Part shown: piece by piece, positions 1-10,981 of the stretch
Layout of the letters: every line of letters begins with the position of its first letter
Numbering within the stretch: the stretch's first letter is position 1
From: Procambarus clarkii
Lineage: Eukaryota; Arthropoda; Malacostraca; Decapoda; Cambaridae
Direction of reading: 5' to 3'
NCBI RefSeq assembly: GCF_040958095.1
Contig: NC_091176.1
Span: forward strand, 45,008,855 to 45,072,854
Length of the DNA stretch: 64,000 bases
Made by a program: the position numbers and the translations under genes
The notes under the pieces: model-generated
What the model saw: the letters and a program-made list of their open reading frames with translations, nothing else
The model's database searches: none
What the model was told of the DNA's origin: nothing

Positions 1-1665
1 TGTGGTGGGGAGTGTGGTAGTGTTGTGGGGTGTGTGGTAGTGTAGTGGGGTGTTTGGTAGTGTGGGTGTGTGATAGTGTGGTGGGGTGTGTGGTAGTGTA
101 GTGAGGTGTTTGGTAGTGTGGGTGTGTGATAGTGTGGTGGGTGTGTGGAGGTGTGGTGGGGTGTATGGTAGTGTTGTGGAGTTGTGTAGTATTGTGTTGG
201 GGTGTGTGGTAGTGTTATGTGGTGTGTGGTGGGGTTTGTGGTAGTGTGGTGTGTTTGTGTTGTAGTGTGGGGTGTGGTGGGATGTGGAAGTGTGGAAGTG
301 TTGTGGGGTGTGTGATAGTGTGGTGGGATGTGTGGTAGTGTGGTGGGATGTGTGGTAGTGTGGTGGGTTGTGTGGTAGTGTTTTGGGGTTTGTGGTAGTG
401 TTGCAGGGTGTGTGATAGTGTGGTGGGTGTGTGGAAGTGTGGTGGGGTGTATGGTAGTGTTTTGGAGTTGTGTAGTATTGTGTTGGGGTGTGTGGTAGTG
501 TTATGTGGTGTGTGGTAGTGTGGTGGGGGTGTGTGGTAGTGTGGTGGGGTTGTGTGGTAGTGTGTTGGGTGTTGTGTAGTATTGTGGTGGGGTGTGTGGT
601 AGTATCGTGGGGTGTGTGGTAGTGTGTTGGGTGTTGTGTAGTATTGTGGTGGGGTGTGTGGTAGTGTCGTGGGGTGTGTGGTAGTGTTGTGGGGTGTGCG
701 TTAGTGTGGTGGGGATGTGTGGTAGTGTGGTAGGGTGTGTGGTAGTGTGGTGGGGTGTGTGGTAGTGTGGTGGGGTGTGTGGTAGTGTGGTGGGGTGTGT
801 GGTTGTGTGGTGTGGTGTGTGGTAGTGTGGTGGGGTGTGTGGTAGTGTCGTGGGGTGTGTGGTAGTGTTTTGGGGGTGTGCGTTAGTGTAGTGGGGATGT
901 GTGGTAGTGTGGTCGGGTGTGTGGTAGTGTGGTGGGGTGTGTGGTAGTGTTGTGGGGTGTGTGATAGTGTTGTGGGGTGTGTGATAGTGTTGCATTTTGG
1001 TGTGGTTGTCTGGTAGTGTGGTGGGGTGTGTATTAGTGTGGTGGGGTGTGTGGTAGTGTGGTGGCGTGTGTGGTAGTGTGGTGGGGTGTGTTGTAGTTAA
1101 TTGGGGTGTGTGGTAGTGTGGTGGTGTGTGTGGTAATTTATTGAGGTGTGTGGTAGTGTCGTTGGGTGTGTGGTAGTGTGGTGCGGTGTGTGGTAGTGTT
1201 GTGGGGTTGTGTGGTAGTGTAGTGGGGTTGTGTATTATTGTGGTGGGGGTGTGGTAATGTTGTGGGGTTGTGTGGTAGTGTGGTGGGGTATGTGGAAGTG
1301 TCGTGTGGTGTGTGCTAGTGTAGTGGGGTTGTGTGGTAGTATGGTGGGGTTGTTAGTATTGTGGTGGGGTGTCTGGTAGTGTGGTGGGGTTGTGTAGTTT
1401 TGTGTTGGAGTGTGTGGTAGAGTTGTGGGGGGTATTGTAGTGTGGTGGTGTATGTGGTAGCGTGGTGGGGGGGTGTGGTAGTGTGGTGGGGTGTGTGGTA
1501 GGGTGGTGGGGTGTGTGGTACTGTGGTGGGGTGTATGGTAGTGTTGTGGGGTTTTGTAGTATTGTGGTGGGGGTCTAGTAGTGTGATGCTCTGTGTGGTA
1601 GTGTGGTGTTGGTTTGTGGTAGTATTGTAGTATTGTGGGGTGTGTATTAGTGTGGTGGGTGTGTA
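1..1665. repeat. G/T-rich minisatellite, block 1
   Basis: Imperfect tandem repeat of roughly 17-20 bp built on GTGTGGTAGTGTGGTGGGG, with many single-base variants and short-unit shuffling. It runs from the window edge to the 3' end of a CR1-group LINE at about 1666. The other strand is pyrimidine-rich and stays open by chance as Thr/His/Pro-rich nonsense peptides, which are not genes. The same repeat returns at 6.37, 10.98, 12.67, 13.0 and 17.5 kb, so one array was probably split by insertions. Confidence 0.95.
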
Positions 1666-1735
1666 CTCACCTATTTGTGCTTGCAGGATCGAGCATTGAC
1701 TCTTGGATCCCTCCTTACCAGTAAAAATCGGTAGT

Positions 1736-4590
1736 TTACAATAATGACTCCTGTCCCATTTCCCTATCATACCTAATTTTAAAAGTATGAATAGAGTTTG
1801 CCTCCACAACCTGTTCCCCAAGTGCATTCCATTTTTCCACTACTCTCACGCTAAAAGTAAACTTCCTAACATCTCTGTGACTCATCTGAGTTTCCAGTTT
1901 CCACCCATGTCCCCTCGTTCTGTTATTATTTCGTGTGAACATTTCATCTATTTCCTCTTTGTCAATTCCCCTGAGTATTTTATATGTCCCTATCATATCT
2001 CCTCTCTTCCTTCTTTTCTCTAGTGCCGTAAGGTTCAGTTCTTTCAGACGCTTTTCATATCCCATTCCTCGCAACTCTGGGACAAGCCTCGTCGCAAACC
2101 TCTGAACCTTCTCCAGTTTCCTTATGTGTTTCTTCAGGTGGGGACTCCACGATGGCACGACATACTCTAAGACGGGTCTCACGTAGGCAGTGTAAAGCGC
2201 CCTAAAAGCCTCCTCATTTAGGTTTCTGAATGAAATTCAAATTTTCGCCAGTGTAGAGTACGCTGCTGTTGTTATCCTATTTATATGTGCCTCATGAGTT
2301 AGATTAGGTGTCACATCCACTACCAGGTGTCTTTCTCGAATCATTACAGGAAGGCATTACCCCTTCATTGTGTACTGTCCCTTTGGTCGCCTATCACCTG
2401 ATCCCATTTCCATAACTACATTTACTGGTGTTGAACTCCAGTAGCCATTTCCCTGACCATCTCTGCAACTTGTTTAAGTCCTCTTGGGGGATCTTACAAT
2501 CATCATCTGTCACAACTCTTCTCATTAATTTTGCGTCATCCGCAAACATAGACATGTATGATTCCACTCCTGTAAACATATCATTTACGTAAATTAGAAA
2601 GAGGATTGGTCCGAGCACCGATCCTTCAGGTACTCCACTCGTTACTGTTCGCCAGTCCGACTTCTCGCCCCATACCATTACCCTTTGGCTCCTTCCTGTC
2701 AGGTAGTTCCTCACCCATGCTAGGGCCTTTCCGCTTACTCTTGCCTGCCCCTCAAGTTTGTATAGCAGTCTCATGTGCGGTACTGTATCAAAGGTCTTTT
2801 GGCAGTCAAGAAATATGCAGTCTGCCCAGCCTTCTCTGTCCTGCCTTATCCTTGTTACTTTGTCATAGAATTCTAAAAGGTTTGTTAGGCATGATTTCCC
2901 TGTCCAGAACCCATGTTGGTGCTTGTTTACAAATCCAACGCTCTCCAGGTGCTCAACAAGTCTTAGCCTAACTATTCTTTTAAGTATTTTGCAGGGGATG
3001 CTTGTCAGTGATACGGGTCTGTAGTTAAGTGCCTCCTCCCTATCACCTTTCTTGAAAATCGATACGACATTTGCCTCCTTCCAGCATCTGGGCAATTCTC
3101 CCGACATAAGTGACTCATTAAAGATCATTGCCAGAGGCACGCTGAGAGCCTGCGCTGCCTCTTTTAGTATCCACGGTGATACTTTGTCTGGTCCAACTGT
3201 TTTAGTTGCATCCAGTGTTGTCAACTGTTTCATTACCTCCTCTGCTGTCACCTCTATATCTGATAGTCTTTCATCTAGGGTAATCTCTTCTAACAATGGG
3301 AGCCACTCAGGCTCGGTTGTGAACACTCCATGGAAACTTGCATTCAGTACCTCGCAGATTTCCTTGTCACTTTCTGTATATGCCCCTTCTGTTTTCCTCA
3401 GTCTTGTCACTTGGTCATTTACCGACATCTTCCTTCTTGTATGGCTATGTAGTAATTTAGGTTGCTTTTTCGCTTTGATTGCAATATCATTCTCATAATT
3501 TCTTTCCGACACTCGTCTTATGTTAATGTAATCGTTCCTAGCTCTGTTACATCTAATCCTGTTGTCCTCTGTCCTGTGTCTTCTGTACTTCCTCCACTCC
3601 CTCTTGCTTCTTACTTTTGCTTCCTGATACTGTCTATTAAACCATGGATTATTATATTCCCTCCTGCTTTTTTCCTTTACTGTTGGAATAAATCTCTCTT
3701 CAGCCTCCTTGCATTTCCATATGACTTGGTTCATCATATCTTGCACTGTTTTTCCTCTAATTTCTTCCTCCCTTTGCACTTCTCCCAGGTAGTCCATTAT
3801 CCTCCTGTAGTTCCTTTTTCTGTAATCAAATCTCCTTTCCCGGACCTTTTGTCCTTTGGTCACAAATTTAAGCTCCATCATGTAGTCAATGACTAGGACA
3901 CAATGGTCACTGGCTCCTAGTGGTATTTCATATTCCAAATGCTCGATGTATTTTACGTTCTGGGAGAAAATGAGGTCTAATAGGCTGGGCGTATTCCCTC
4001 CTCTTTCCCTAGTGTCTTCCTTCACACGCTGTGTTAGGAAATTCCTGTCAATAACGTCTACCAGCTTCGCTCCCCAGGTCTCCTCCCCTACCATGGGGAT
4101 TCCTCGTTTCCCAATCTATCTCTCCGTGATTTAGGTCCCCCATGACCAGCAGCTTCGCTTTCATTCTATGCGCTATTGTTGCTGCCCTCTGCAGTTCATC
4201 TATACATGCTTTGTTGCTATCCTCATACTCCTGCCTGGGCTTTCTACTGTTTGGTGGGGGACTGTAGAGCATCAAGATTACAATCTTTTTCCCATCCACT
4301 GTCAGAGTTCCATGAATGGAGTTCGTGCTTTCATTGGTACCCGGATTTTCCAGCTCATCAAACTTCCATTTCTGTTTTATTAGGAGTGCCACTCTCCCTC
4401 CCTGTCTCTGTGTCCTTTCTTTTCTTATCACCTGGTACCCCTCTGGAAAGATTGCATCCGAGATCACTTCCATTTATTTTAGTTTCCACTATTGCAACTA
4501 TGTCTGGGTCTGCCTCACTAACTATTTATTTTATCTCTTCTGCTTTATTGGATACCTCATCAGCACTGGTGTACCAAACCTTGAGACTCT
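1736..4590 (-). pseudogene. CR1-group ORF2 pseudogene: AP endonuclease + reverse transcriptase (copy A)
   Basis: Encodes the enzyme that nicks target DNA and primes reverse transcription on it. Reading down the minus strand: the endonuclease N-terminus near 4590 (one in-frame stop, then the catalytic-type ETK), GDLNHGEIDW near 4140, and a frameshift near 4080. The endonuclease end follows with GASDH near 3910, then RT fingers (GPDKVSPWILKEAA, YRPVSLTSIPCK), palm box FADDAKLMRR near 2550, and a break after about 2394. The thumb/C-terminal part lies at 2182-1736. At least three disruptions are visible. The frame is closely related to copy B, so the CR1 group call is firm; the exact clade within it is not. 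Confidence 0.85.
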
Positions 4591-4619
4591 TCTTGGAAAC
4601 TCTGGTGCCAGAGTTCTCC

Positions 4620-6120
4620 CTTTCACCAGGGGTCTGGGGGGAACTGGGGGGTGTCTGGGGGGCGAGTGGGGGCTGTGGGGGTGTCTGGGGGGGGTGCTAA
4701 GGGGGAGGTGCCTGGGAGTGCTTGGTAGGCGAATGGGGTCTGGGCATCTAGGGGGGGGGGTAGGAAGGGCATAATGGGTCTGAAAGTTAGGGAGGGTCTG
4801 AATGGCGCAGGGGAGTTGAGAAATAGAGTGAGACTGAGAGTCAGATAGAGGTTGGAAGGGAGAGGGATATTGAGGGCAGAGGGCTGAGAGGAGATTAGAG
4901 CATGGGTGCTGGGAGTGGAAGAGAGGGTGTGTTAGTTAGGGGGGAATCGGGGGTAGGTGGGGGTTTTGGGGTAGAAGAAGGGAAGAGGGATATGGGGGAA
5001 GGTGTTAGGGGGTCACAAGGTGAGGGGGTTAAATGTGGGCTGGAGGTGCATAGGAGGGGTGAGGGTAGGGTGGGGTTTGGGGGGTGAGTGGGAGAGGGTG
5101 CAGTGGAAGCTGGGATGGAGCAGATGTAATTGAGGGCAATGGGGTAGAATGGGCAGGGGAGTAGGAGGGGGGATGGGAAGGTGGGTTTGGGGAGGGCATG
5201 GCTTGACCCACTGGGGTCGTTGACAGGTGTGATGTAGCAGGAGCAGGGGAGTTGTTGGGGAAGTGCAAATGTAGAAGGGGCAGGGGGGAGGGGTTGGGGG
5301 GGCTGAGGCAGGGGTTTTGGGGGGCTGAGGCAAAGAAGATGTATAGGAGGGCTGAGTTGGGGAGGATGTGACCTGGGAGGTGAGGCTACGTGAGAGCCTA
5401 GGGGACGGTGTCGTGCTTGCCATCTATTCTTGTGGGCTATTTGCTTATCTTTCGTCATAAACCTCTCAATGTAATGGGTTTCACTTCCTCTGAGTAAATG
5501 CTTGTTCCTCATTATGTACTCCACAGCCTCCTCATTGGAGAATTGCACGAGAACAGGTCTATTCTTGGTACAATTGTAAGGTCCAGCCCGGCGGCTGATG
5601 TCCACCTCGTTTCCTGCCATTCCTGCTCCAATACATCTCAATATCTCATGCAATTCATATTTTTTCTGTCTCTATCCTTTCTTGTCCTGTTGAAGCCCCA
5701 GATTCGAATAATCCGTGTATTATAATGGTCCTTCTCTTTAGTAATTCACTGTCTTGTTGGTAGCCCCTCCCATGGAGATTCCCCATCACAACCACACTCA
5801 CTAACCCATCCACCACTAATCCTCTTTCCTTAGCCATGCTGTTAATCCTTCCTAATTCGTTTGTGATCTGAGTACATTCCCTCTCCCAGTCCACTCTTCC
5901 CTACCTAATCTCTTCCCGAATATAGAGCATAAGCTCCTGTTTCTGCCTCTCTACTGCATCATGTATTTGCTGAAATAACTAGCTTTTTATCCCTTGGATT
6001 AGATCCTCCATCCAATCGCTCCTTCTCTCTACAAATTTCCCTATTAATTTGTCTATAAATCTGTCCTCCTCCTCGTCCCTGCTGGTGATTGACCGTGAGC
6101 CCCTTCCTGATCTTGTCATT
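4620..6120 (-). pseudogene. CR1-group ORF1 pseudogene (copy A)
   Basis: ORF1 of these LINEs makes a nucleic-acid-binding chaperone that packages the transcript. An ATG near 6120 opens a frame with stops near 5985 and 5905, continues through 5894-5655 and then 5653-4895. An RRM-like segment is suggested by RPVLVQFSNEEAVEYIMRNK near 5540. The rest is a Pro/Ser/Thr-rich tail, which explains the strongly G-rich plus strand from 4620 to 5400. Several stops and frame changes make it non-functional. Assignment rests on its position upstream of ORF2 and on likeness to ORF1 of copy B. Confidence 0.65.
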
Positions 6121-6345
6121 GCAGTAACAACCTAACCAAAAAGGCGCTCCTCAATCCCTTGCACAATCTGCAGCACAAACAGGCGAGAAAGTACTCCATG
6201 CGGTACACTTATTTTCAATGGTGCTGTTTCTACTGCTTTTCTTCACTTTCTTGTGGTTTGAGTGAGCATACTAATTATTCAATCACTCATATACACTCAT
6301 ATACGCATATACACTGATTATCCCTCCCAATTCACTAGCTTCCCA

Positions 6346-6710
6346 GAGGAGGAGCTTCCCAGACCCTTCTGCGTGGAAGTGTGTTGGTGTGTGTGGTAGT
6401 GTTGTGGGGTAGTGTGGTGGGGTTGTGCATTATTGTGGTGGGGTGTGTGGTAGTGTTGTGCGGTGTGCGGTAGTGTTGTGGGGTTGTGTGGTAGTGTGGT
6501 GTGGTGTGTGGTAGTGTTGTGGGGTTGTGTGGTAGTGTGGTGGGGTGTGTGGTAGTGTGATGGGGTTGTGTGGTATTGTGGTGGGGTTGTGTGGTAGTGT
6601 GGTGTTGTGTGTGGTTGGGTGTGCAGTAGTGTGGTGTTGTGTGTGGTAGTGTGGTGGGGTGTGTGGTAGTGTGGTGTTGTGTGTGGTAGTGTGGTGGGGT
6701 TGTGCACTCA
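6346..6710. repeat. G/T-rich minisatellite, block 2
   Basis: Same repeat as block 1. It is sandwiched between the 5' end of LINE copy A and the 3' end of copy B; the junction with copy B reads GTGCACTCACCTAGTTGTG. Confidence 0.93.
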
Positions 6711-7601
6711 CCTAGTTGTGTTTGCGGGGGTTGAGCTCTGGCTCTTTGGTCCCGCCTCTCAACCGTCAATCAACAGGTGTACAGATTCCTGAGCCTATTG
6801 GGCTCTATCATATCTACACTTGAATCTGTGTATGGAGTCAGCCTCCACCACATCACTTCCTAATGCATTCCATTTGTCCACCACTCTGACACTAAAAAAG
6901 TTCTTTCTAATATCTCTGTGGCTCATTTGGGCACTCAGTTTCCACCTGTGTCCCCTTGTACGTGTTCCCCTTGTGTTAAATAGACTGTCTTTATCTACCC
7001 TATCAATTCCCTTCAGAATCTTGAATGTGGTGATCATGTCCCCCCTAACTCTTCTGTCTTCCAGCGAAGTGAGGTTTAATTCCCGTAGTCTCTCCTCGTA
7101 GCTCATACCTCTCAGCTCGGGTACTAGTCTGGTGGCAAACCATTGAACCTTTTCCAGTTTAGTCTTATCCTTGACTTGATATGGACTTCATGCTGGTACT
7201 GCATACTCCAGGATTGGCCTGACATATGTGGTATACAAAGTTCTGAATGATTCTTTACACAAGTTTCTGAATGCCGTTCGTATGTTGGCCAGCCTGGCAT
7301 ATGCCGCTGATGTTATCCGCTTGATATGTGCTGCAGGAGACAGGTCTGGCGTGATATCAACCCCCAAGTCTTTTTGCTTCTCTGACTCCTGAAGAATTTC
7401 CTCTCCCAGATGATACCTTGTATCTGGCCTCCTGCTCTCTACACCTACCTTCATTACATTACGTTTGGTTGGGTTAAACTCTAACAACCATTTGTTCGAC
7501 CATTCCTTCAGCTTGTCTAGGTCTTCTTGAAGCCTCAAACAGTCCTCTTCTGTTTTAACCCTTCTCATATTGACCAGACCACACACTAGAAATTGAAGGG
7601 A

Positions 7602-7640
7602 CGACGACGTTTCGGTCCGTCCTGGACCATTCTCAAGTCG
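7602..7640 (-). ncRNA. Hammerhead-ribozyme-like fold (left arm of fold-back)
   Basis: Mirror image of the motif at 7639-7677: stem I CGAC/GTCG, core TTGAGAAT, stem II GGTCC/GGACC, then GAAAC and GTC. It shares its stem I bases with the other arm at the palindrome centre. Activity is unproven. Confidence 0.4.
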
Positions 7641-7677
7641 ACTTGAGAATGGTCCAGGACGGACCGAAACGTCGTCG
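7639..7677 (+). ncRNA. Hammerhead-ribozyme-like fold (right arm of fold-back)
   Basis: Stem I strand CGAC (7639-7642), core TTGAGAAT (7643-7650), stem II GGTCC (7651-7655) with loop and GGACC (7661-7665), GAAA (7666-7669), C, then GTC (7671-7673) before the predicted cleavage point, and GTCG (7674-7677) closing stem I. Stem III is only the self-complementary ACGT, as in minimal hammerheads thought to work as dimers. The core differs from CTGANGA at positions 3 and 8 together. Confidence 0.45.
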
Positions 7678-9807
7678 TCCCTTCAATTTCTAGTGTGTGG
7701 TCTGGTCAACATACTTCAGCCACGTTATTGTGACTCATCGCCTGCAACCCTTCTCATAATTTTAGCATCGTCCGCAAACATTGAGAGAAATGAATCGATA
7801 CCCTCTGGGAGATCATTTACATATATCAGAAACAAGATAGGACCGAGTACAGAGCCCTGTGGGACTCCACTGGTGACTTCACGCCAATCGGAGGTCTCAC
7901 CCCTCACCGTAACTCTCTGCTTCCTATTGCTTAGATACTCCCTTATCCACTGGAGCACCTTACCAGCTACACCTGCCTGTCTCTCCAGCTTATGTACCAG
8001 CCTCTTATGCGGTACTGTGTCAAAGGCTTTACGACAATCCAAGAAAATGCAGTCCGCGCAGCCCTCTTTTTTGCTTAATCTTTGTCACCTGATCGTAGAA
8101 TTCTATCAAGCCTGTAAGGCAAGATTTACCCTCCCTGAACCCATGTTGGCGATTTGTCACGAAGTCCTTTCTCTCCAGATGTGTTACCAGGTTTTTTCTC
8201 ACGATCTTCTCCATCACCTTGCATGGTATACAAGTCAAGGACACTGGCCTGTAGTTCAGTGCCTCTTGCCTGTCGCCCTTTTTGTATATTGGGACCACAT
8301 TCGCCGTGTTCCATATTTCTGGTAGGTCTCCGGTCTCCAGTGACTTACTATACACTATGGAGAGTGGCAAGCAAAGTGCCTCTGCACACTCTTTCAGTAT
8401 CCATGGTGAGATCCCATCTGGACCAACAGCCTTTCTAACATCCAGATCCAGCAGGTGTCTCTTGACCTCCTCTCTCGTAATTTCTAACTCTTCCAAGGCC
8501 GCCTGGTTTACCTCCCTTTCTCCTAGCACAGTGACCTCACTTTGTTCTATTGTGAAGACCTCCTCGAACCTCTTGTTGAGTTCTTCACACACCTCTCTGT
8601 CATTCTCTGTATACCTGTCCTCGCCTGTTCGAAGTTTCAATACCTGTTCTTTCACTGTTGTTTTCCTTCTGATGTGACTGTGGAGTAGCTTTGGCTCGGT
8701 CTTGGCTTTGTTTGCTATATCATTTTCAAAACTTTTCTCTGCATCTCTTCTCACCCTGACGTACTCATTCCTGGTTCTCTGGTATCTCTCTCTGCTTTCT
8801 GGTGTTCTGTTATTCCGGAAGTTCCTCCACGCCCTTTTGTTCAGTTTCACTTCCATACATGCCCTATTATACCATGGATTCTTCTGTTGCTTCTCGGATT
8901 TTTCCCTTTGGGCCGGGATGAACCTGTTTACTGCCTCCTGACACTTTTGGGTAACATAGTCCATCATACCCTGTACAGACTTATCTCTGAGGTCTGTGTC
9001 CCAAGGTATTTCACTTAGGAAACTTCTCATCTGTTCATAATTTCCCTTTCGGTATGCCAGCCTTATGATTCCTAGTTCTTTTTGGGGGGAGATAAGTCCT
9101 AGCTCTAGCAGGTACTCAAAGTTCAATACACTGTGGTCACTCATTCCCAAGGGCGCTTCCATCTTAACTTCTCTTATATCCCACTCATTTAGGGTAAATA
9201 TCAAATCAAGCATTGCTGGTTCATCTTCTCCTCTCATTCTTGTTGGTTCTTTGATGTGCTGGCTTAGAAAGTTTCTTGTTGCCACGTCCAGCAGCTTAGC
9301 CCTCCATGTTTCTGGTCCTCCATGCGGGTCTCTGTTCTTCCAATCTATCTTCCCATGGTTGAAGTCTCCCATAATTAGTAGTCCAGATCCATTCCTGCTA
9401 GCAACAGAAGCTGCTCTTTCTATTATGTTAATGGTGGCCATGTTGTTTCTATCATATTCCTGTCTAGGTCTTCTGTCATTTGGTGGTGGATTATATATGA
9501 CTACGACTATAATTTTTTTCCCTCCATTTGTTACAGTACATGCTATGTAGTCACTGAAACCTTCACAGCCCTGAATATCCATTTCCTCAAAATCCCAGCC
9601 TTTTCTTACCAGCAGAGCTACACCACCCCCACCTCTTCCTTCCCTCTCTTTCCTCTTAACATAATAGTCCTGTGGGAACACTGCGTTTGTTATCGTTTTC
9701 GTGATCTTTGTTTCTGTGAGGGCTATTATGTCTGGGTTTTCCTCTAGTACCCGTTCTCCAAGCTCATTTGCTTTATTTGTAAGTCCATCTATGTTAGTGT
9801 ACATCGC

Positions 9808-10945
9808 TTAGAGGCTCACTTTCTCCTGTCCCTTCTCAAATCGCCTCCTTCGTGAGTGTTCTGCTGGTGGGGGAGGCTGTTCCATGGGTGTGAGGACCTG
9901 TGAGGTCGATAACAGGGTCTCAGAGGATACTGGGATGAGGGGCGGGGGATACAGTGAAGGGGGAGGGGACAGGGAGGGTATGGGCTGAAAGGGGAGGGAG
10001 GATGGGAAGGAAAGTGGGGAGGGAGGACTCCGGAGGAGGGGAGGGGTAGAAGGGTGGGGATTGGGTGTGGGGGGAGGGAGATTTGGCTGAACATTTGAGT
10101 GGTGGCAGGGAGGGTTTGGGGTAGGGGGGTTTTCTATGCAGAGGAGGGAGGCGGGGTTGTCCTCCCTTCTGGTGTTACTAGGTAGCTGGTTGTGGGTTCC
10201 CCCCTCGCTTCTGGGGGTGTTGTGTTGGGAGCTGTGACTTCCTGGTTTTCTCCTCTCGCCCTGCGCCTCTTCCTTGCTTCTGCCACCACGGCTCTCTCCT
10301 CCCTTGTCATGTCTCTCTGGAGGAATACATTTTTTAATTTTCCCACGTTTTTCAGGGAGCTCTTCCTTGATTGGATCTTCTTCTTTGTGCTCTCGTTTGC
10401 AAACACTATCTTTATCATTCGGTCTCGGTCTTTGTTGTTCCAACCTAGCCTGAAAACCTTCTCAATGCTATGCTCAGCCCCTTCCATGTCTTGTGCCTTT
10501 AGTACTTCATTCACTGCTGCTTTGTCCTTGTCATTCCACTCTGTCCTATTAGAGCCTTCCTGCTCTTTAATACCCACAGCAACCACTGATCTGTTCCTTT
10601 CCAGCAGTTGGCTAGTGGAGCGTGCCGCCTCCTGTGAGGTAGCTGCTTTCATGGCCACCTCCATCACTGCAGCCATTACTTCAGAGTTATTTTTTTTAGT
10701 ATTTCCGCAAATGTTGTTTTTATTGTGGCATTCTCATCCAAAAAACTATTACCACCTTCTCCCTGGATGGTTTTCTGATTCTCAGCCTCGATACCATTCT
10801 CTTTGAGGGCTCCAATCTCCTTCTATGCTGCTGCCAGCTCTATTTTCAGGTTGCTTATTTCGTTCTTCATTTCCTGCACAATTTCTTGCATCTCACTCTT
10901 GATGTCCTCCAGAAACTGGGCAAACATTTCCTTCATTTCATCACC
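9808..10945 (-). pseudogene. CR1-group ORF1: nucleic-acid-binding protein (copy B)
   Basis: The N-terminus near 10945 reads as a coiled-coil-like segment (EIVQEMKNEISNLKIELAAA) and is cut by a TAG near 10825. The main frame, 10676-10134, contains an RRM-like stretch (VFRLGWNNKDRDRMIKIVF, then NVFLQRDMTREER) and a basic RKRRRARG. The Pro/Ser-rich tail then continues in a second overlapping frame (10443-9808) ending KGQEKVSL, so a frameshift must lie between 10134 and 10443. In the family this protein binds the element transcript. Its stop codon is one codon before the ORF2 ATG. Confidence 0.7.
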
Positions 10946-10981
10946 TTGGCTCTTCCCTGTTCCCCTGGTACCTCTGGTACC

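Larger units (their letters stand above)
1666..6345 (-). mobile_element. CR1-group LINE, copy A (degenerate, near full length)
   Basis: Non-LTR retrotransposon read on the minus strand. The 3' end abuts the minisatellite at about 1666 with a CACCTAnTTGTGCTTGC-like terminus shared with copy B (about 6710) and the fragment at 32.4 kb. The order in the element's sense is ORF1 (about 6120 to 4620), then ORF2 with an AP endonuclease and a reverse transcriptase (about 4590 to 1736). The RT tail (LEKVQRFATRLVPELRGM, then RRKRGDMIGTYKI) is typical of CR1/L2-group elements. Stops and frameshifts in both ORFs make it inactive. The 5' boundary near 6345 is set only by the return of minisatellite. Confidence 0.85.
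7570..7745. mobile_element. Compact fold-back insertion derived from a Penelope-like element terminus
   Basis: Positions 7570-7709 form a perfect inverted repeat (70-bp arms, no spacer, centre GTCGAC at 7637-7642), followed by a 36-bp tail. The 13-bp sequence AACCCTTCTCATA at 7557-7569 is repeated at 7746-7758, a clear target-site duplication inside the LINE reverse transcriptase. Arm and tail match both ends of the Penelope-like element at 24497-27883, including its final CATCGCCTGC, so this is a minimal terminal remnant of that family. Each arm carries a hammerhead-like fold. Confidence 0.9.
6795..9804 (-). pseudogene. CR1-group ORF2: AP endonuclease + reverse transcriptase (copy B), split by insertion
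   Basis: The endonuclease occupies about 9804-9100: N-terminal MYTNIDGLTNKANELGER, ETK catalytic-type glutamate, GDFNHGKIDW, and MSDHSVL near 9135. The RT follows with [46 protein letters not shown] and [10 protein letters not shown] near 7770. The fingers (to 8029) and palm (8042-7725) lie in different frames because of a small indel near 8040. A 176-bp fold-back element at 7570-7745 then interrupts the palm-thumb boundary. The thumb and tail continue at 7586-7188 and 7106-6795 after another frameshift. Without the insertion the protein would have the usual length of about 950-1,000 residues. Confidence 0.88.
6711..10981 (-). mobile_element. CR1-group LINE, copy B (near full length, with nested insertion)
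   Basis: The best-preserved CR1-group element here, on the minus strand. The 3' terminus near 6711 is followed by a conserved 3' UTR. ORF2 spans 9804-6795 with an insertion at 7570-7745, and ORF1 about 10945-9808. The 5' end, at about 10981, is taken as the point where minisatellite resumes. The ORF1 stop (tta at 9808-9810 on the plus strand) is followed on the minus strand by GCG and then the ORF2 ATG at 9804, so the two ORFs are separated by one codon. Confidence 0.88.

Noticed and set aside
501-995. Long Thr/His/Pro-rich open frame and its many siblings (also 6.3-6.7 and 17.4-17.9 kb)
   Set aside because: Translation of the G/T minisatellite; all three minus frames give the same kind of peptide, so no gene.
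4895-5423. Pro/Ser-rich frames as a separate collagen-like gene
   Set aside because: They lie where the ORF1 tail of the CR1-group LINE belongs, and shift frame as decayed ORF1.
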